64,000 nt of DNA from Tomocerus qinae (lineage: Eukaryota > Arthropoda > Collembola > Entomobryomorpha > Tomoceridae). The number at the start of each line of letters is the position of its first letter. The first letter of the stretch is position 1. This document shows positions 43,637 to 54,553 of this stretch, in pieces. The DNA lies in assembly GCA_020055645.1 (NCBI GenBank), contig JAECZT010000007.1, forward strand, positions 868,001 to 932,000. The letters are read 5' to 3'. The translations under genes and the position numbers were made by a program. The notes under the pieces were generated by a model. The model saw only the letters and a program-made list of their open reading frames with translations. It was not told where the DNA came from and searched no databases.

Positions 43637-46600
43637 ATTGACTGTACATGCAGGTTCCCGTCAGTTATTTTGTTTTTAACAGTTATTTTGATTAATTAAC
43701 GGTTATTTTGAATAATCAACAATTATTTTGGTTCATTAACTGTTATTATATCGGGTCGGTTGGTCGGTCGGTCGGTTGGTCGGACGGTTGGTTGGTCGGT
43801 CGGTCGGTCGGTTGTGTGGGTCGGTTCGGTATAACCGACCCGACTCGGGTCTACCAACTTGCAGCAGCCGTCATTTTTCAGTGCATAAATGCCGTGTGGC
43901 TTCATTGCTTGACCGCGCAGCCCAGTTTTTGCAGCAACGAATAGTTAGGCATTAGATATGCATCAGTTTCCAGTGTCCAAGTTTCACACAATAGAATGGC
44001 ATCCAAGTTTTGATATTGTTCGTCAACCCTTATATCATTAAAATGACTGTTGAGACTTTGAATGTTGTGAAACATGATTTTGGCAGTAACTTCAGACAAA
44101 TTGGAGGAAATAGGAAAGTTGAAGACGACGCCGCTATTTCTCAGTCTTGCCATTTCTATTTCTACTGGATCAAATGCAAGAAGTCGTGCTGGGGGGACAA
44201 AATTTCCTTCAAGAAATAATCCTGATAATTATGTGGCTCTGCTACACACCACATATAGAGCAGCTCTGGTTAAGCCTTTTTGCAAATGAACAGCTACCGA
44301 TCCATAAGTTGCTCCTTGGGACTTATGCATCGTTATAGCTTCGGCAGGTACTAAAGGGAACTGGCTTCTCACCACTTGTATATGTCTTCCTTCCCAGTTC
44401 TTTATAATTATATTTGTCGTCTTTATTGGAGTCCAGTTCTTTGCAACTACATTAGGCAAGTTTTTGTTTGCTGCCCTACATTCTTGTCCGACTTCAGCTG
44501 CATCGAATTCTATCAAACATATTGCTGGAATTCTAGTGCCGTCGGCTAAATTTCCATATATGATTTGCTTTAAAACGCCGGATGCTCCATTCACCAACCC
44601 ATCATGAGTGTCAATATTCACTGTCATCATGTACTTGGCTTCCACTTTTAACGTTAATTCATAGGGCAACATGACTGTCTCGAAGATTCAAATTCTTTGC
44701 ACTTTCCAAAATTGCGTTGCTATCATTTTGATTTTTTCCTTGACATCTGTCCTTTGCTTTTGCAACTATGCCCTCTGTTGTCATTCTCTCCAAAACTTTC
44801 TGATTGTAGATTGCGACGCTGGCGTTATCATAATAAAGATACATGGCTTCTGAAGGAATCTCTGCAGAACGCATGATCTCCCTGCTTTTGAAAAGCAGTA
44901 CATCTTCTTCAAGCGTTTTACCTATTGCCATCCTGTTCAAAGCGTTAGCAAAACGGAGATCATCTTTTTGTCGCATTACTTGCACCAACTCGAAAAATTT
45001 GAAAGGCTCCCAAAATATGTTACCGGATATTGCCTGTATATCCTTCAGTTTATCAAATATAAACTTCCCACCAACAAGTTTAAACTGGTGAAAATCGCAA
45101 AATGGTAAAATACTTTTTCCTCCAAATAAATTACTGTTTCCAAATATTTGCTTCAGCCGATTGTCAATTTGCATGAACATATTAAGACTAACCATTGATA
45201 CCTCGTCAATGATTATCAATTTCAAATCCTTTAGCTTACATTCCAGCGTATTCTTGAAATTGTTGGTTAGTCTTGACCTCTTGATTGATTCAAGGGTAGG
45301 AGAAATGTTTCATGTAAAGTAGCTCCTTTTATATTATACGCTGCTTTTCCTGTTGGAGCACATAAAAGTATTTTAACAGATTCCGGATTTGCACCAGGAA
45401 GTGAGTTGAGGTATCTGCAAGAAGATTGCACAATAGCTTCAATTAAGTAGGCAAATGGAAATAATGTTGGAAACTTGAATGAATACAATAGTTTTGAAGG
45501 TGTACATCCTCTTCGGTCGCATCTTCGTACCTCTGATTTTGCAATGTCGCCATAACTGACTTTAATTTTAAATTTTCTCTTCACACCACAGTAAATTGTT
45601 GGAAAAGCAAGTTCTTCCGCATTCATGTCATTGATCAAAGATAGAGGTCTTTTATTTTCTCCCGGAGCATATTTTATTGCCTCATTGTCATTCAACTGTT
45701 CAATGCTAAAAAGTAATGTCTCGTTTCCGCCGGGATTTACGGGTTCTTGATCAGCTTCATTGCTTTCGTTATGTTTGACAATTTGTTCATTGGCTGTTGA
45801 TCTGTCGATCTCATCAACAATGAAATCAAGATTCTCGTCAAGCAATCTGTTTTCCCAATCGTCAGTTAAAGTAACTTGCTCTTCTAGGTAAATCTCCGTA
45901 GTGCATAAGTACTTGCAAGCATTATAAACTTTAGCAGGTCTGATGCTTTCATACAGGTACGCATTCTTGTAACACATTCGTCTCATTAATTTCAATTGAA
46001 TAATACTGCTTTGGTTGAATTTTCTTGGAAGGACAGTTGCAGTATAATCAATTGTGTTTAAAATGTTGATGACATTACCCTTCAATCCATATTGCCTACC
46101 CACACCTAAATTCCTTATTTGCATAAATGGAAGCCTTAATGAGCAAAGTCTTTCCTCTCATTGAGTCAAATCTTTTAACACCTCTGGAATTTCAGGATAT
46201 TTGAAGCCATTGAATTCTGACAGTTTCGGTATCCCTCCTCTAATTATCGCATTCCAACAAGTAAAACACAATATTCCAATTTCCTTGTTTATAACATTTG
46301 CGAGAAAGTTTTTACTCGGTCCTTTCTTTGTAAGACTATCCAAAGTGAATTTGCGAACCGAATCCGGAAACCATAAACCGTTACAACAGCAACAAACATT
46401 AGTTGGTCCACATTTAATTTTTTCAAGAAATACTGATGCACAATCATCCCAATTCGCAAGGCTGCGTTTAGCTTTTTTCGAAGCATTATTTATATTTTGC
46501 TCTTGTTTTCTAAAGTCAGGATCCTTCTTTTTGAAGGTCTTACGCAAGGCATCGCACTTTTGTTCTTTTTCTAGAAAACTTTTATCGGACCTTGCCAAGG

Positions 46601-46905
46601 CCTTCCTTGAAGCGTCCCGTTTTCTTTCCGCGTCAAGAAATTCTTCATCGGCTCTCAATGAAGTCTTCCTTGCTGCATCCCGTTTTCTTTCCTCATCAAG
46701 TAATTCTTCACTGCACCTCAATATTGCCATCCTTGCAGCGTTCCGCTTTCTTTCCTCTTCAAGAAATTCTTCTGTGGCCCTCAATGAAGTCTTCCTTGCA
46801 GCGTCCCGTTTTCTTTCCTTATCAAGTAATTCTTCATTGGCCCTCAATATTGCCATCCTTTCAGCGTTTCGCTTTCTTTCCTCTTCAAGAAATTCTTCAT
46901 TGCAC

Positions 46906-49309
46906 AGTGTTTTCAATACATGTATCGAAGTGGAAGCTAAAAGCTGAGTTAGTTCTCTTCAATTTTACATTGAAACTCCTACTCATATTTTTACAATTCA
47001 TTTTTATTACAGACACTAACGACAGAGAGCATTGACATATACATCATTCGAATCGTCACATTCGAATTAATAAATGTAATTAGTAATAAGGCCCGGCTGC
47101 GCCCGTAGCGTTAGATATAGCGATTTTAAAATAGCATATTTAGCATTGGTAGTATAGTGTAAGCATGAAATGCTCGTTATACCTATAAGACCCGTAAAAT
47201 CTATGTAAATATACAAGTCATATACAAATCATGTAAATCTTCCCAGAACATGGAAATTCTGGGAAGACGTTAAAAAATGTTTCTAGATAGGACTCTATGC
47301 TACTACATTAATGAGAGTTTTTAAGATTACATTGCTGTATTTACCAATAATCTGTCATTCGATGGTATTTGTGTAAAATAATTCCTGTACACACAACAAT
47401 ATAGAGTCCATTCACATTACAAAGTATCGAGAAATACAAAACCAAGTCTAAATACAGGCAGTCAACCTTTAGCTGGACTCACGAGCAGTCGATTCAACAA
47501 CGCTTCTAAAGAGATATCTTCGAGTATAGATTAAACGAAGAGATAAGAATCCGCCATTTTAAGAATCTTGTTTTGTATCCCTAAATTCTCTCCCAAGATA
47601 CACGAAAATTAGTATTTTGTATATGAATCTATTGCGCAGTATTAATTAAGACTCGAGATTTTGATTGTATACTCGTATCCCGTCGTCGAGCAAAAAGACT
47701 TACTATTACGTAAATCGTTACTACTCTTGAAACAGTGTTAAAACAGTACTCTATTCTTTTGTGAATACTTTCAATCCACCCTTTTTCTTTCACCCAGTTT
47801 AGTGCGTTTCCACGCTTCTGGGATCATCCTATTTCTTATAATTTTCCCCAAACTAAGCAAATTAACTAATAATGGTGCAATCTTGAAAATAAACATTCAC
47901 GTTTTATTCTTCCCTTGCCACCAAAAATATTGTGTTATGAAGTTCGTGCTTTATTACTCTTACACACTGTGCATATAATATAATATAGACTCATCATCAA
48001 CTGATAAAGTTAATAACAATCATTAGAATCGGAAGTTCATTCCCGTACGCAGTTATCCCATCACCTACATGCTCTGAATTAAGTGACACTCATCCAATTA
48101 CAATATAACGTAACACACACATCAATATACTATATATACGATACACATCACCATCACATTCGAATCATTAAACTGCGTAACAAGATGTTGGAAAGATAGG
48201 AGACAACCTAATTTCCGGATCCCCCACCAATCGGTAAAACTGGACAGAGGACTCTCGGTCGGAGATACAACCCGCCCACTTTGCAAATCTGAGGACATTT
48301 AAGTCACCCTGCTACCCATTACCACTTGAGGGATCTTTTCTGTACGACTCTCAATAAAACTAAGGTACAGAAGAGTAATCTTTTATCCCCATTTAATCAA
48401 TATAATATGAATTGATATAAAATGCTAATTTTGAAACTCATAAATTGATGATTTAATAATACCCAATCTATAACATCAAAATCAGTCCCTGCCTTTTGCC
48501 GTACTTACTTTCTAAGTCGAAACAAAAATAATTCGATAGTTTAGGGCCAATGTCAGAGTCGATTTACCTTCTGCTACATTACTTCCCCATCCTAAAAATT
48601 AAATCTAAATGGAACGTTATTAATCTTTTCAAGAATTCAATAATCAAAAATTCAGTCCGTAATTACAAATCGTATTTATCCCTAAATGAAAAGCCACATT
48701 AATCAAATTTTCTGTATAAATAGAAGCTCATGAATTTCAAGTCGTATTATATTACAATTTAACATTCATCGTTTTCAGTCCCTTTGTCAGAAATCCCAAC
48801 GGCGTCTTTTCTTTGTCCGAGGATTTTGACCTCCGCTAACCAGAAAGACTTGCACATCGCATTTCTTGGAATCTAAACTAAGGACTAGTACAGATAGGCT
48901 ATGTAGTACAGATAGGCCTATTCTATAATGATATACCTATCCAAATCCTTATCTACCAAGCTTCAGTCCACACAAATATAATTTTCTTTGTATTCCCACT
49001 TGAACGTAATGCAATAGTTATTTTCCGAACAATACGAAAATATTCCCTTACTAATCGATTCCAAAGTCAAAGATAACACGTCTACGTCCGCACTCATGCA
49101 AATTAACAGTTTGAATATTCAACAATAATAATTCCCTTCAACCTTAAATAGTAAACGTACACTTGTATTTCTACCAACGAACACCGTTTGTAATTTATTG
49201 TTTATGCTAACTCGCAACAATATTTAATTTTCTCACTTTCCCTTTTTATGACACAGTCACACAAATACTAAATGCCTACCCACTGGAAATATATTTCGAT
49301 TTTGTAACA
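46906..49309. other. 2.4 kb without a gene; probable leader/LTR region of the next retroelement
   Basis: Helentron homology ends at about 46905 (TTCATTG then CACAGTG). The rest is AT-rich with no ORF of note. ATCATTCGAATCGTCACATT near 47041 is echoed by CACATTCGAATCATTAAACT near 48155. It precedes a gag gene, so it may contain a degraded LTR and leader, but I could not find a matching second LTR. Confidence 0.35.
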
Positions 49310-49600
49310 ATGTTTTGGACAATTTCTTTGAATTTTCAAGTCCCTGAGTTTCAAGCTTATAGTAATCTAACTACTAGGGAATCGTTAATTAACCTGATCT
49401 CACAGTTAGTTTCACAGATCTCTGATGCACAAGTAATCCCCTCAGGAACTGAAACAAATCTGAATATTTCCGTTGAACGTTTTGATTCAGAGGCTATCTG
49501 CAACTTAGCCATAAACTGTATCCGTTACAATTTCGACTTACACTATCCCTTCGACCATAATGCATGTTTCTTTAAAGTCACACACCATTATCAACATTAA
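49310..49600 (+). CDS. Hypothetical 96-residue ORF upstream of gag
   Basis: It starts MFWTISLNFQ at 49310 and ends 60 bp before gag, in a different frame. No motif is recognised. It may be an accessory ORF of the retroelement or chance. Confidence 0.25.
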   Translation: MFWTISLNFQVPEFQAYSNLTTRESLINLISQLVSQISDAQVIPSGTETNLNISVERFDSEAICNLAINCIRYNFDLHYPFDHNACFFKVTHHYQH

Positions 49601-49662
49601 ATCCATTTAGTGCACATTTCTAATAATTCTATCACACGTAAGCAATTAATAAATTTCTCACA

Positions 49663-51003
49663 ATGGCTGATCCAGATAGAATTGCACAATTAACCGAACA
49701 ATTACGATTAGCTAATGAACGGTTAGCTGAGCTAGAGGCTAGACGACAGGAAAATCCAGTAGATGAAATGGCAAGACTAAGGGCCATGGTAGAACAACCA
49801 CAAGTAGAGAGGAATGTAAATAGAGATGGTAGACCCCCTAGGTACGTTCATAATGAGGCTCTCCAACAATTACGTCGATTTGATGGTACTAGTAACGTAA
49901 CTGAATATCTGCAAAGATTAGAAACAGACATGAACGCATTCGGCATAACACAGGAATGGATTATAAATAATTTAGATCGTATTCTTGAGAAAGACGCCAA
50001 ATCTTGGTGGTCGTCAAAATCCCAGGCTGTTCAATTACGTCTTAATGCCGTGGATGCAAACCACGAAGAAATTTGGAATAGTATTAAACTCGAATTGGTA
50101 CAATTCTTCGATCATTCCTCCCAAACAGCTGTGTATAGAGCTAAAAATAAGGCAACCGTATTCAATCTTGGTGATGATCCCCAGGCTTATGTAACCAAAA
50201 AGCTAGAAATCTTAGGATATATGAGACCCAATATGACTGAAGAAGAGAAAGTTAGACATCTAACAGAAGGCTTACCAAAACAAACTCGCATGAATTGGGC
50301 CATGATTTCATTTCCAACTTCAGTAGAATTTCTGACCGCTTTACGCAAATTAGCTGAGCAATATGCATCCGGTGGAAACACTCCACAAAAGTCCACTTCT
50401 TCTAACTCTCAATCCTCACAAAATACTGCATCTTCTTCACGTAATCCTTCTTTCAACAATGACTGTTGTGGATATTGTGGTAAAAATAATCACATAGAAC
50501 CTGATTGTCGAGACAAAAAGAATGGTTATCCAGCTAAAAATCCCAAACATCCCAGCTACCTCATCTGTACTTTTGATGGTAAACTAGGTCACTGTTATGA
50601 AACTTGTAGGACACGTTTACTCTTTTGCACAAAGTGCAATAAATATGGCCACACAGATGATAGATGTAATACATACACTTCCAATCACTCTAGTAGACGT
50701 CAGAATCAAAACTATAACCGTTACCAGGGTCAAGGTAATTATCGTAACAATTATCGCCCGCAGAACTCTTATAATCGTTCACAATCCCAGCCTTCCTCAG
50801 GACAAACTTATCGCCATCCAAACTTTAATCAGCCTCAATCACAACCAATTCCCAGTTTATTTGTACAGAATTCTCAACCTCTAGGACAAAATGTACAAGC
50901 ACAACCCAATTTTGCATCTCAGGCCCCACCTCAACCAAGTCAACCCACTAACTCTAATACCTATACTTCTCCAGTTTTTCAGTCGGAAAACTACAAAAAC
51001 TGA
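49663..51003 (+). CDS. gag: Ty3/Gypsy-like gag
   Basis: A 446-codon frame. An N-terminal coiled-coil-like segment (LTEQLRLANERLAELEAR) precedes a capsid-like region (residues about 65-235: RRFDGTSNVTEYLQRLE ... KSWWSSK ... GLPKQTRMNW). Two zinc knuckles follow, CGYCGKNNHIEPDC near 267 and CTKCNKYGHTDDRC near 324, each C-x2-C-x4-H-x4-C. A Gln/Asn/Pro/Ser-rich tail ends the protein. This is the nucleocapsid precursor of a retrotransposon and would package its RNA. The protease frame overlaps the last 46 nt in the -1 frame, and the stop follows AAAAACTGA, so -1 frameshifting is plausible. It is a different lineage from the gag at 54815. Confidence 0.88.
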   Translation: MADPDRIAQLTEQLRLANERLAELEARRQENPVDEMARLRAMVEQPQVERNVNRDGRPPRYVHNEALQQLRRFDGTSNVTEYLQRLETDMNAFGITQEWIINNLDRILEKDAKSWWSSKSQAVQLRLNAVDANHEEIWNSIKLELVQFFDHSSQTAVYRAKNKATVFNLGDDPQAYVTKKLEILGYMRPNMTEEEKVRHLTEGLPKQTRMNWAMISFPTSVEFLTALRKLAEQYASGGNTPQKSTSSNSQSSQNTASSSRNPSFNNDCCGYCGKNNHIEPDCRDKKNGYPAKNPKHPSYLICTFDGKLGHCYETCRTRLLFCTKCNKYGHTDDRCNTYTSNHSSRRQNQNYNRYQGQGNYRNNYRPQNSYNRSQSQPSSGQTYRHPNFNQPQSQPIPSLFVQNSQPLGQNVQAQPNFASQAPPQPSQPTNSNTYTSPVFQSENYKN

Positions 51004-52433
51004 CGAAACCATTCCCAAGTGGATTTCCTTCTATACATAATCTTTCTTATTCTCCATATCTATCAATCAATGACGCACATGAGTCGTCCAATTTTCACAC
51101 TTTAAGTACATTAACTTCTACAAACGATCCTTCTTATCTTCAAAATCCATCATATAGGGATGCTCTACACCCTTCTTATAAAATAAACAACTCTCAAACT
51201 TCAGTAATGCATCAATCACACCATCTCAACGCTATACCCACCAATATAGAGCAAAGTAATGCAATTCCAGGAGCATCAAAAATTGTGCCGACTCTCAACC
51301 CAACTTTGGATTCACTCGCACAATATCGAATCACAAAATATTTAGTAAACAATGCTCAGATCATAAAACCCACAAAGAAACTTTCTGATAAGTTAGCTTA
51401 TTTCAATCCTCGACTAGCACAGTCTCAATGTCCAAATTTTGAATCGATAACCAAGCACTTTGAAACGAAAGATAGTACTTCAAGTCCAATATCTATGCCA
51501 ACTTCATTATTTTCTTTTTCTTGTAGTCACTCTGTAGAATCTGATAAAACTCCTTGCACATATACTTATCGAGGCGTCTATCCAGTAAGGCATAGAGCAA
51601 AAGGCAGAAAGCGAAAACTGACAGGTTGTGAAATAAAAGTCGAAAATCTAACCATCCCAACTTTAGTCGATACTGGAGCATCCATTTCAGCCATAAATAC
51701 AGATTGTCTCATTGAAATTAGAAACAGAGGAGCTTAAAGTACAATCCATAAATATTTTGCAATAGAAGATCCATTTAAAGTAAAACTCTCAATAGACAAT
51801 GGCAAATCCTTAACTGTCACTCACGCTGTAGAAATGTTCATATCCGTTGATGGCAATAAGCCAATACTTTGGCAATTCTACGTAGTTCCTAACCTCACCA
51901 ACCCATTAGTTTTAGGTCATGATTGGTTAACCGCTTACCATGTCGTAATAGATTGTAAAACTGGCACTTTCACTTATGGCATTGACATAAATCTAGATGC
52001 ACCCAGAGATCCAAAAACTTTCAAAGCTACAAGCAGACAGCGTAAGAGGGTAGACACGCTTCAAAGGAACAAAAAGTCAATGTACAAATTTCAAAAGGTC
52101 AGCTCAAATATTGCCACTTGTTCAGACACAGAATCCTGTGCCACTGCTAATCCCACAGTCTATGCAGAAATTGTACACTCTAAACCTCAGACAAATCATG
52201 AACAAGCAACTGTAAACAATAGTGATCACAATGTTATTCTAGACTCCATACATGTCAAACAATCCGTTCGTAGCATTAGGAGACAGATCAAGAAGCAAAA
52301 CAAAAAGAATAAACGAGACACTAATTCAAATTCCAACTCAAAGACACTTTACACTTTAAGATTAGCCCACAAGCATACATTCCAACCCGAAACGGCTACT
52401 GTTGTAAGTACTGTGATAATATTGCCAAAATGA
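50958..52433 (+). pseudogene. Retropepsin-type protease / start of pol, interrupted
   Basis: The frame opens at 50958, overlapping gag, and is broken by a TAA at 51735-51737. It continues in the same frame to 52433. The protease is clear: LVDTGASISAINTDC before the stop, and NPLVLGHDWL (the LG-D motif) after it. The rest is Lys/Asn/Ser-rich. No reverse transcriptase, RNase H or integrase follows; the coding sequence ends at 52433, close to the start of the next element. The element is therefore truncated and inactive on its own. Confidence 0.8.
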
Positions 52434-52584
52434 GGAAAAAATTGGCAAGTGTATGTATGTAATCGCATCGGTTGTTGTAACAGTAGGCTAACTAGTACAT
52501 AAATATTTAGTAATATACGGAGTAAGTAGGTACTGTACTGTACCATAATATTAATTAAGAGACAAAGTCTCGATCTGAGTAACG
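52434..52584. other. Junction between the two Ty3/Gypsy-like elements
   Basis: A short AT-rich stretch with no recognised signal. Confidence 0.4.
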
Positions 52585-52919
52585 TGTAAGGGATATGTCA
52601 ACCAAAAATATCCCCTCAGATCATAAAATGGTTTATGACTTAAGAAGCACTAAAATGTTATAGTTGTGCTTGAGTGAGAACTTTGTTTTTCTCACGATCT
52701 GATTTTGCCTTTGTTTTTCTGAGATATTGGGTATTGGGAATATTGACTGGACTAATAAGAAAAATAAATAAGCAGTCTGTTTTTGTCTCCCAAACTTAGC
52801 TCTGCTCTTTTATCATTTCTATGCATAACTCTACGACAACTCATCCGATTTTAATCTAATTTTCAATCAAAAGACAAGAATAATAGCGCGAACCTCCCCT
52901 AATTAGGGGTAATATAATA
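52585..52919 (+). repeat. Candidate 5' LTR of the dUTPase retroelement
   Basis: It starts TGTAAGGGATATGTC, contains an AATAAA near 52763 followed by T-rich sequence, and lies immediately before a strong primer-binding site. I found no matching 3' LTR before the end of the window, so the limits are inferred only. Confidence 0.3.
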
Positions 52920-52937
52920 TGGCGACCGTGACAGGAC
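52920..52937 (+). other. Primer-binding site of the dUTPase retroelement
   Basis: TGGCGACCGTGACAGGAC. The first 14 bases agree with the tRNA-Arg-type primer site known from mdg1/412-group insect Gypsy elements. A second partial copy, TGGCGACCGT, occurs at about 53661. Confidence 0.65.
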
Positions 52938-53161
52938 TCTCTGAGGGCATATTCGATTGAATAGTCCGAAGACGGGAGCTGAAATTGTGCGAAACTGTGC
53001 AAAGTTCTAAGTACAAGACTCTTGTGCCCGAGTCGGGGCGAGGTGAATATTGCTCACTAATATAGCAATACAGAAGTTGTTGTACCTTTGATTACTGGAT
53101 CGTGAGTGAACATTTTGGTGTGAAGAGTTGGGAACAACGGTGAACGAAAGTACTCATTAAA

Positions 53162-53392
53162 ATGAATAGAAAAATAAAACCGAAATTGAATATAATTGAA
53201 AGACTCAAAAACGGCGAAGGTCTTTTGGGTCCCGTTCCTTCAGTTTTAGTTTTTCTGGACCGAGAGAATACGAATATTGTGAGTTCTCCGTCTACCGAGC
53301 CAGCTCCTCGACCCACACCGAAAAGGAAAAGAGAAGAGAGTAAACAGGTGACCTTTCAGGTACAGCACGAGAGAAAGGAAACGGCAGTTTAA
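53162..53392 (+). CDS. Hypothetical basic 76-residue leader ORF
   Basis: This is the first long frame after the primer-binding site, starting MNRKIKPKLNIIERL. The C-terminal half is Pro- and Lys/Arg-rich (PRPTPKRKREES), like a nuclear localisation signal. The end lies next to AGGTACA sequences that could act as splice donors, so it could be a leader exon. No family is recognised. Confidence 0.3.
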   Translation: MNRKIKPKLNIIERLKNGEGLLGPVPSVLVFLDRENTNIVSSPSTEPAPRPTPKRKREESKQVTFQVQHERKETAV

Positions 53393-53719
53393 GGTACAAG
53401 GACGTGAAAAGGTACAGTAAAGACTTTTTTTAGTATTGCTTTTCATTGATTGCCTGGAAGCAGATATCAGAAGTGCATACAATTTGTGACTAAAATTAAT
53501 TGTGGGTGCGCGAAAAAATTTCTTGTGGCCACGCCCACGCTATGCACTGACATCGATAACCCAAAAAAATAAAAGACTTAGAGAATTTTTCACAGTGCTA
53601 CCCGAAAAGGGAAAAGTGAGACAACAGACTCACAGTTTTCTGTCTTTTCGCAAAAGGCAGTGGCGACCGTAAAAATAGAACGGACAGTTAACATTGAAAA
53701 GTGGAGTTTATATTTAGTT

Positions 53720-53912
53720 ACTAGCCAAGTTACCCGTCCTACGGACGGGGCATTAAAAAAATAAATTAAAATTAAAACTTTTGCACATTAAAATAAGTTC
53801 CAGTTGGAGTACTAGTAAAGTGACCCGTCATGCGGACGGGGCAGTGAACGACAACCAAAGTGAAATATTTAATGTAACCACATACTAGTGAAGTGGCCCG
53901 TCACACGGACGG
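53720..53912 (+). repeat. Three hairpin-forming leader repeats
   Basis: ACTAG-NNAAGT-NNCCCGTC...GGACGGGGCA-type motifs begin at about 53720, 53811 and 53884. Each can fold: CCCGTCC/GGACGGG at 53733-53749, CCCGTC/GACGGG at 53824-53840, CCGTC/GACGG at 53898-53912. A related motif lies near 18722-18750 outside this element. Confidence 0.6.
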
Positions 53913-54052
53913 TGCAGTTACATTGCACACACAGTTACACTGATTAATTGACTGATTGAATTGACTGATTGATTAATTGACCCCCCCCATCCTGTTTTAC
54001 GGAGCGGGGAAGACAGTTTAACTTATAGACACTATTACCAGGAACACTTTTA

Positions 54053-54478
54053 ATGAACTATCTAAGAATCGTCAAGCTAGACCCACGGGCGACAGTCCCA
54101 AGTAGGGCAACAGATTTCTCAGTGGGATATGACCTGTCAAGCACTAACGAGGTTGTTATTCAACCGAACGAAACTGGACTGGTGAATACTGGCATTGCCG
54201 CTACACCACCTATCGGAACTTACATACGGATTGCTCCACGATCGGGCATTTCAATAGAAAACAATTTAGTCGTAGGCGCCGGAGTTATCGATCCTGATTA
54301 TACCGGAGAATTAAAAGTGGTTTTCCACAACGTGGGAAAGGAACCAGTGACAATTAAACCTGGACAAAGGATAGCCCAAATAGTACTTGAACTGTATCAA
54401 ACACCAGACATCTGGGTTGTCGAACAGTTGAATGCTACTAGCAGGGGAGAGCAAGGGTTTGGCTCGACCGGAACGTAA
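54053..54478 (+). CDS. dUTPase (dUTP diphosphatase) of the retroelement
   Basis: A 141-residue frame, the usual length of a trimeric dUTPase subunit, with all five family motifs in order. These are ATDFSVGYDLSS (motif 1, about residue 20), PRSGIS (2, about 63), GVIDPDYTGELKVVFHN (3, with the catalytic Asp and Tyr, about 77), GQRIAQIVL (4, about 103) and RGEQGFGSTG (5, the C-terminal P-loop-like arm). The enzyme converts dUTP to dUMP and pyrophosphate and would limit uracil incorporation during reverse transcription. It stands ahead of gag, in the same frame but separated by stops. Retroviral dUTPases usually lie in pro or pol, so the position is unusual. Nothing in the frame looks damaged. 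A captured host gene is the likely origin, but when it was captured cannot be judged here. Confidence 0.93.
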   Translation: MNYLRIVKLDPRATVPSRATDFSVGYDLSSTNEVVIQPNETGLVNTGIAATPPIGTYIRIAPRSGISIENNLVVGAGVIDPDYTGELKVVFHNVGKEPVTIKPGQRIAQIVLELYQTPDIWVVEQLNATSRGEQGFGSTGT

Positions 54479-54553
54479 AACTGGTAACAGTACATCGTTA
54501 AGAGTTAATATCTAACAATATGTGATGGTGTACTTAAGACATTTGCCCCCAAA

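Larger units (their letters stand above)
41389..43871. mobile_element. Foldback DNA element inserted into the Helentron endonuclease
   Basis: Ends read GGCTGCTGCAAGTTGGCAGA inward on the left and the reverse complement (one or two changes) on the right. These are followed by CCCGAGTCGGGTCGGTT and (CGAC/CAAC)n tracts. A direct repeat CATTTTT flanks it (41382-41388 and 43872-43878), and the Helentron frame resumes across it. Arms of roughly 550 bp are inverted copies, each containing the same MITE-like segment. The centre contains a family D element. No transposase is present. Long inverted repeats with a 7-bp, possibly degraded 9-bp, duplication would fit Mutator-like elements, but this is not secure. 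Confidence 0.75.
40161..46905 (-). pseudogene. Helentron copy 2: DUF6570-(deleted Rep)-helicase-endonuclease-Ulp1 protease, decayed
   Basis: Read from the right on the minus strand. The N-terminal 21-residue repeats and DUF6570-like block (46905-46158) match copy 1 closely. A TGA lies at 46158-46156, then the frame resumes (46124-45267). At about 45450 the Rep region and start of the helicase are missing, with the sequence joining at AATTAAG. Helicase continues with LIIIDEVSMV (Walker B, about 45220) and ends MHKSQGATYG..VVCSRAT (about 44240). A stop, then an AP-endonuclease-like domain (44190-43902) continues beyond an inserted transposon at 41370-41030 (VVGDFNMDV, TQIDICFSN, SHHKPI). It runs in frame into a C48/Ulp1-like protease (WLDDKVINAY, VDHWFLL, VMDSLPG, NNSYDCGCFLL) ending at 40161. 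At least three frameshifts and two stops make it non-functional. Confidence 0.9.

Noticed and set aside
46906-49309. A 5' LTR for the gag element at 49663
   Set aside because: TG-starting candidates (for example near 47934) have no second copy in the window to confirm them.
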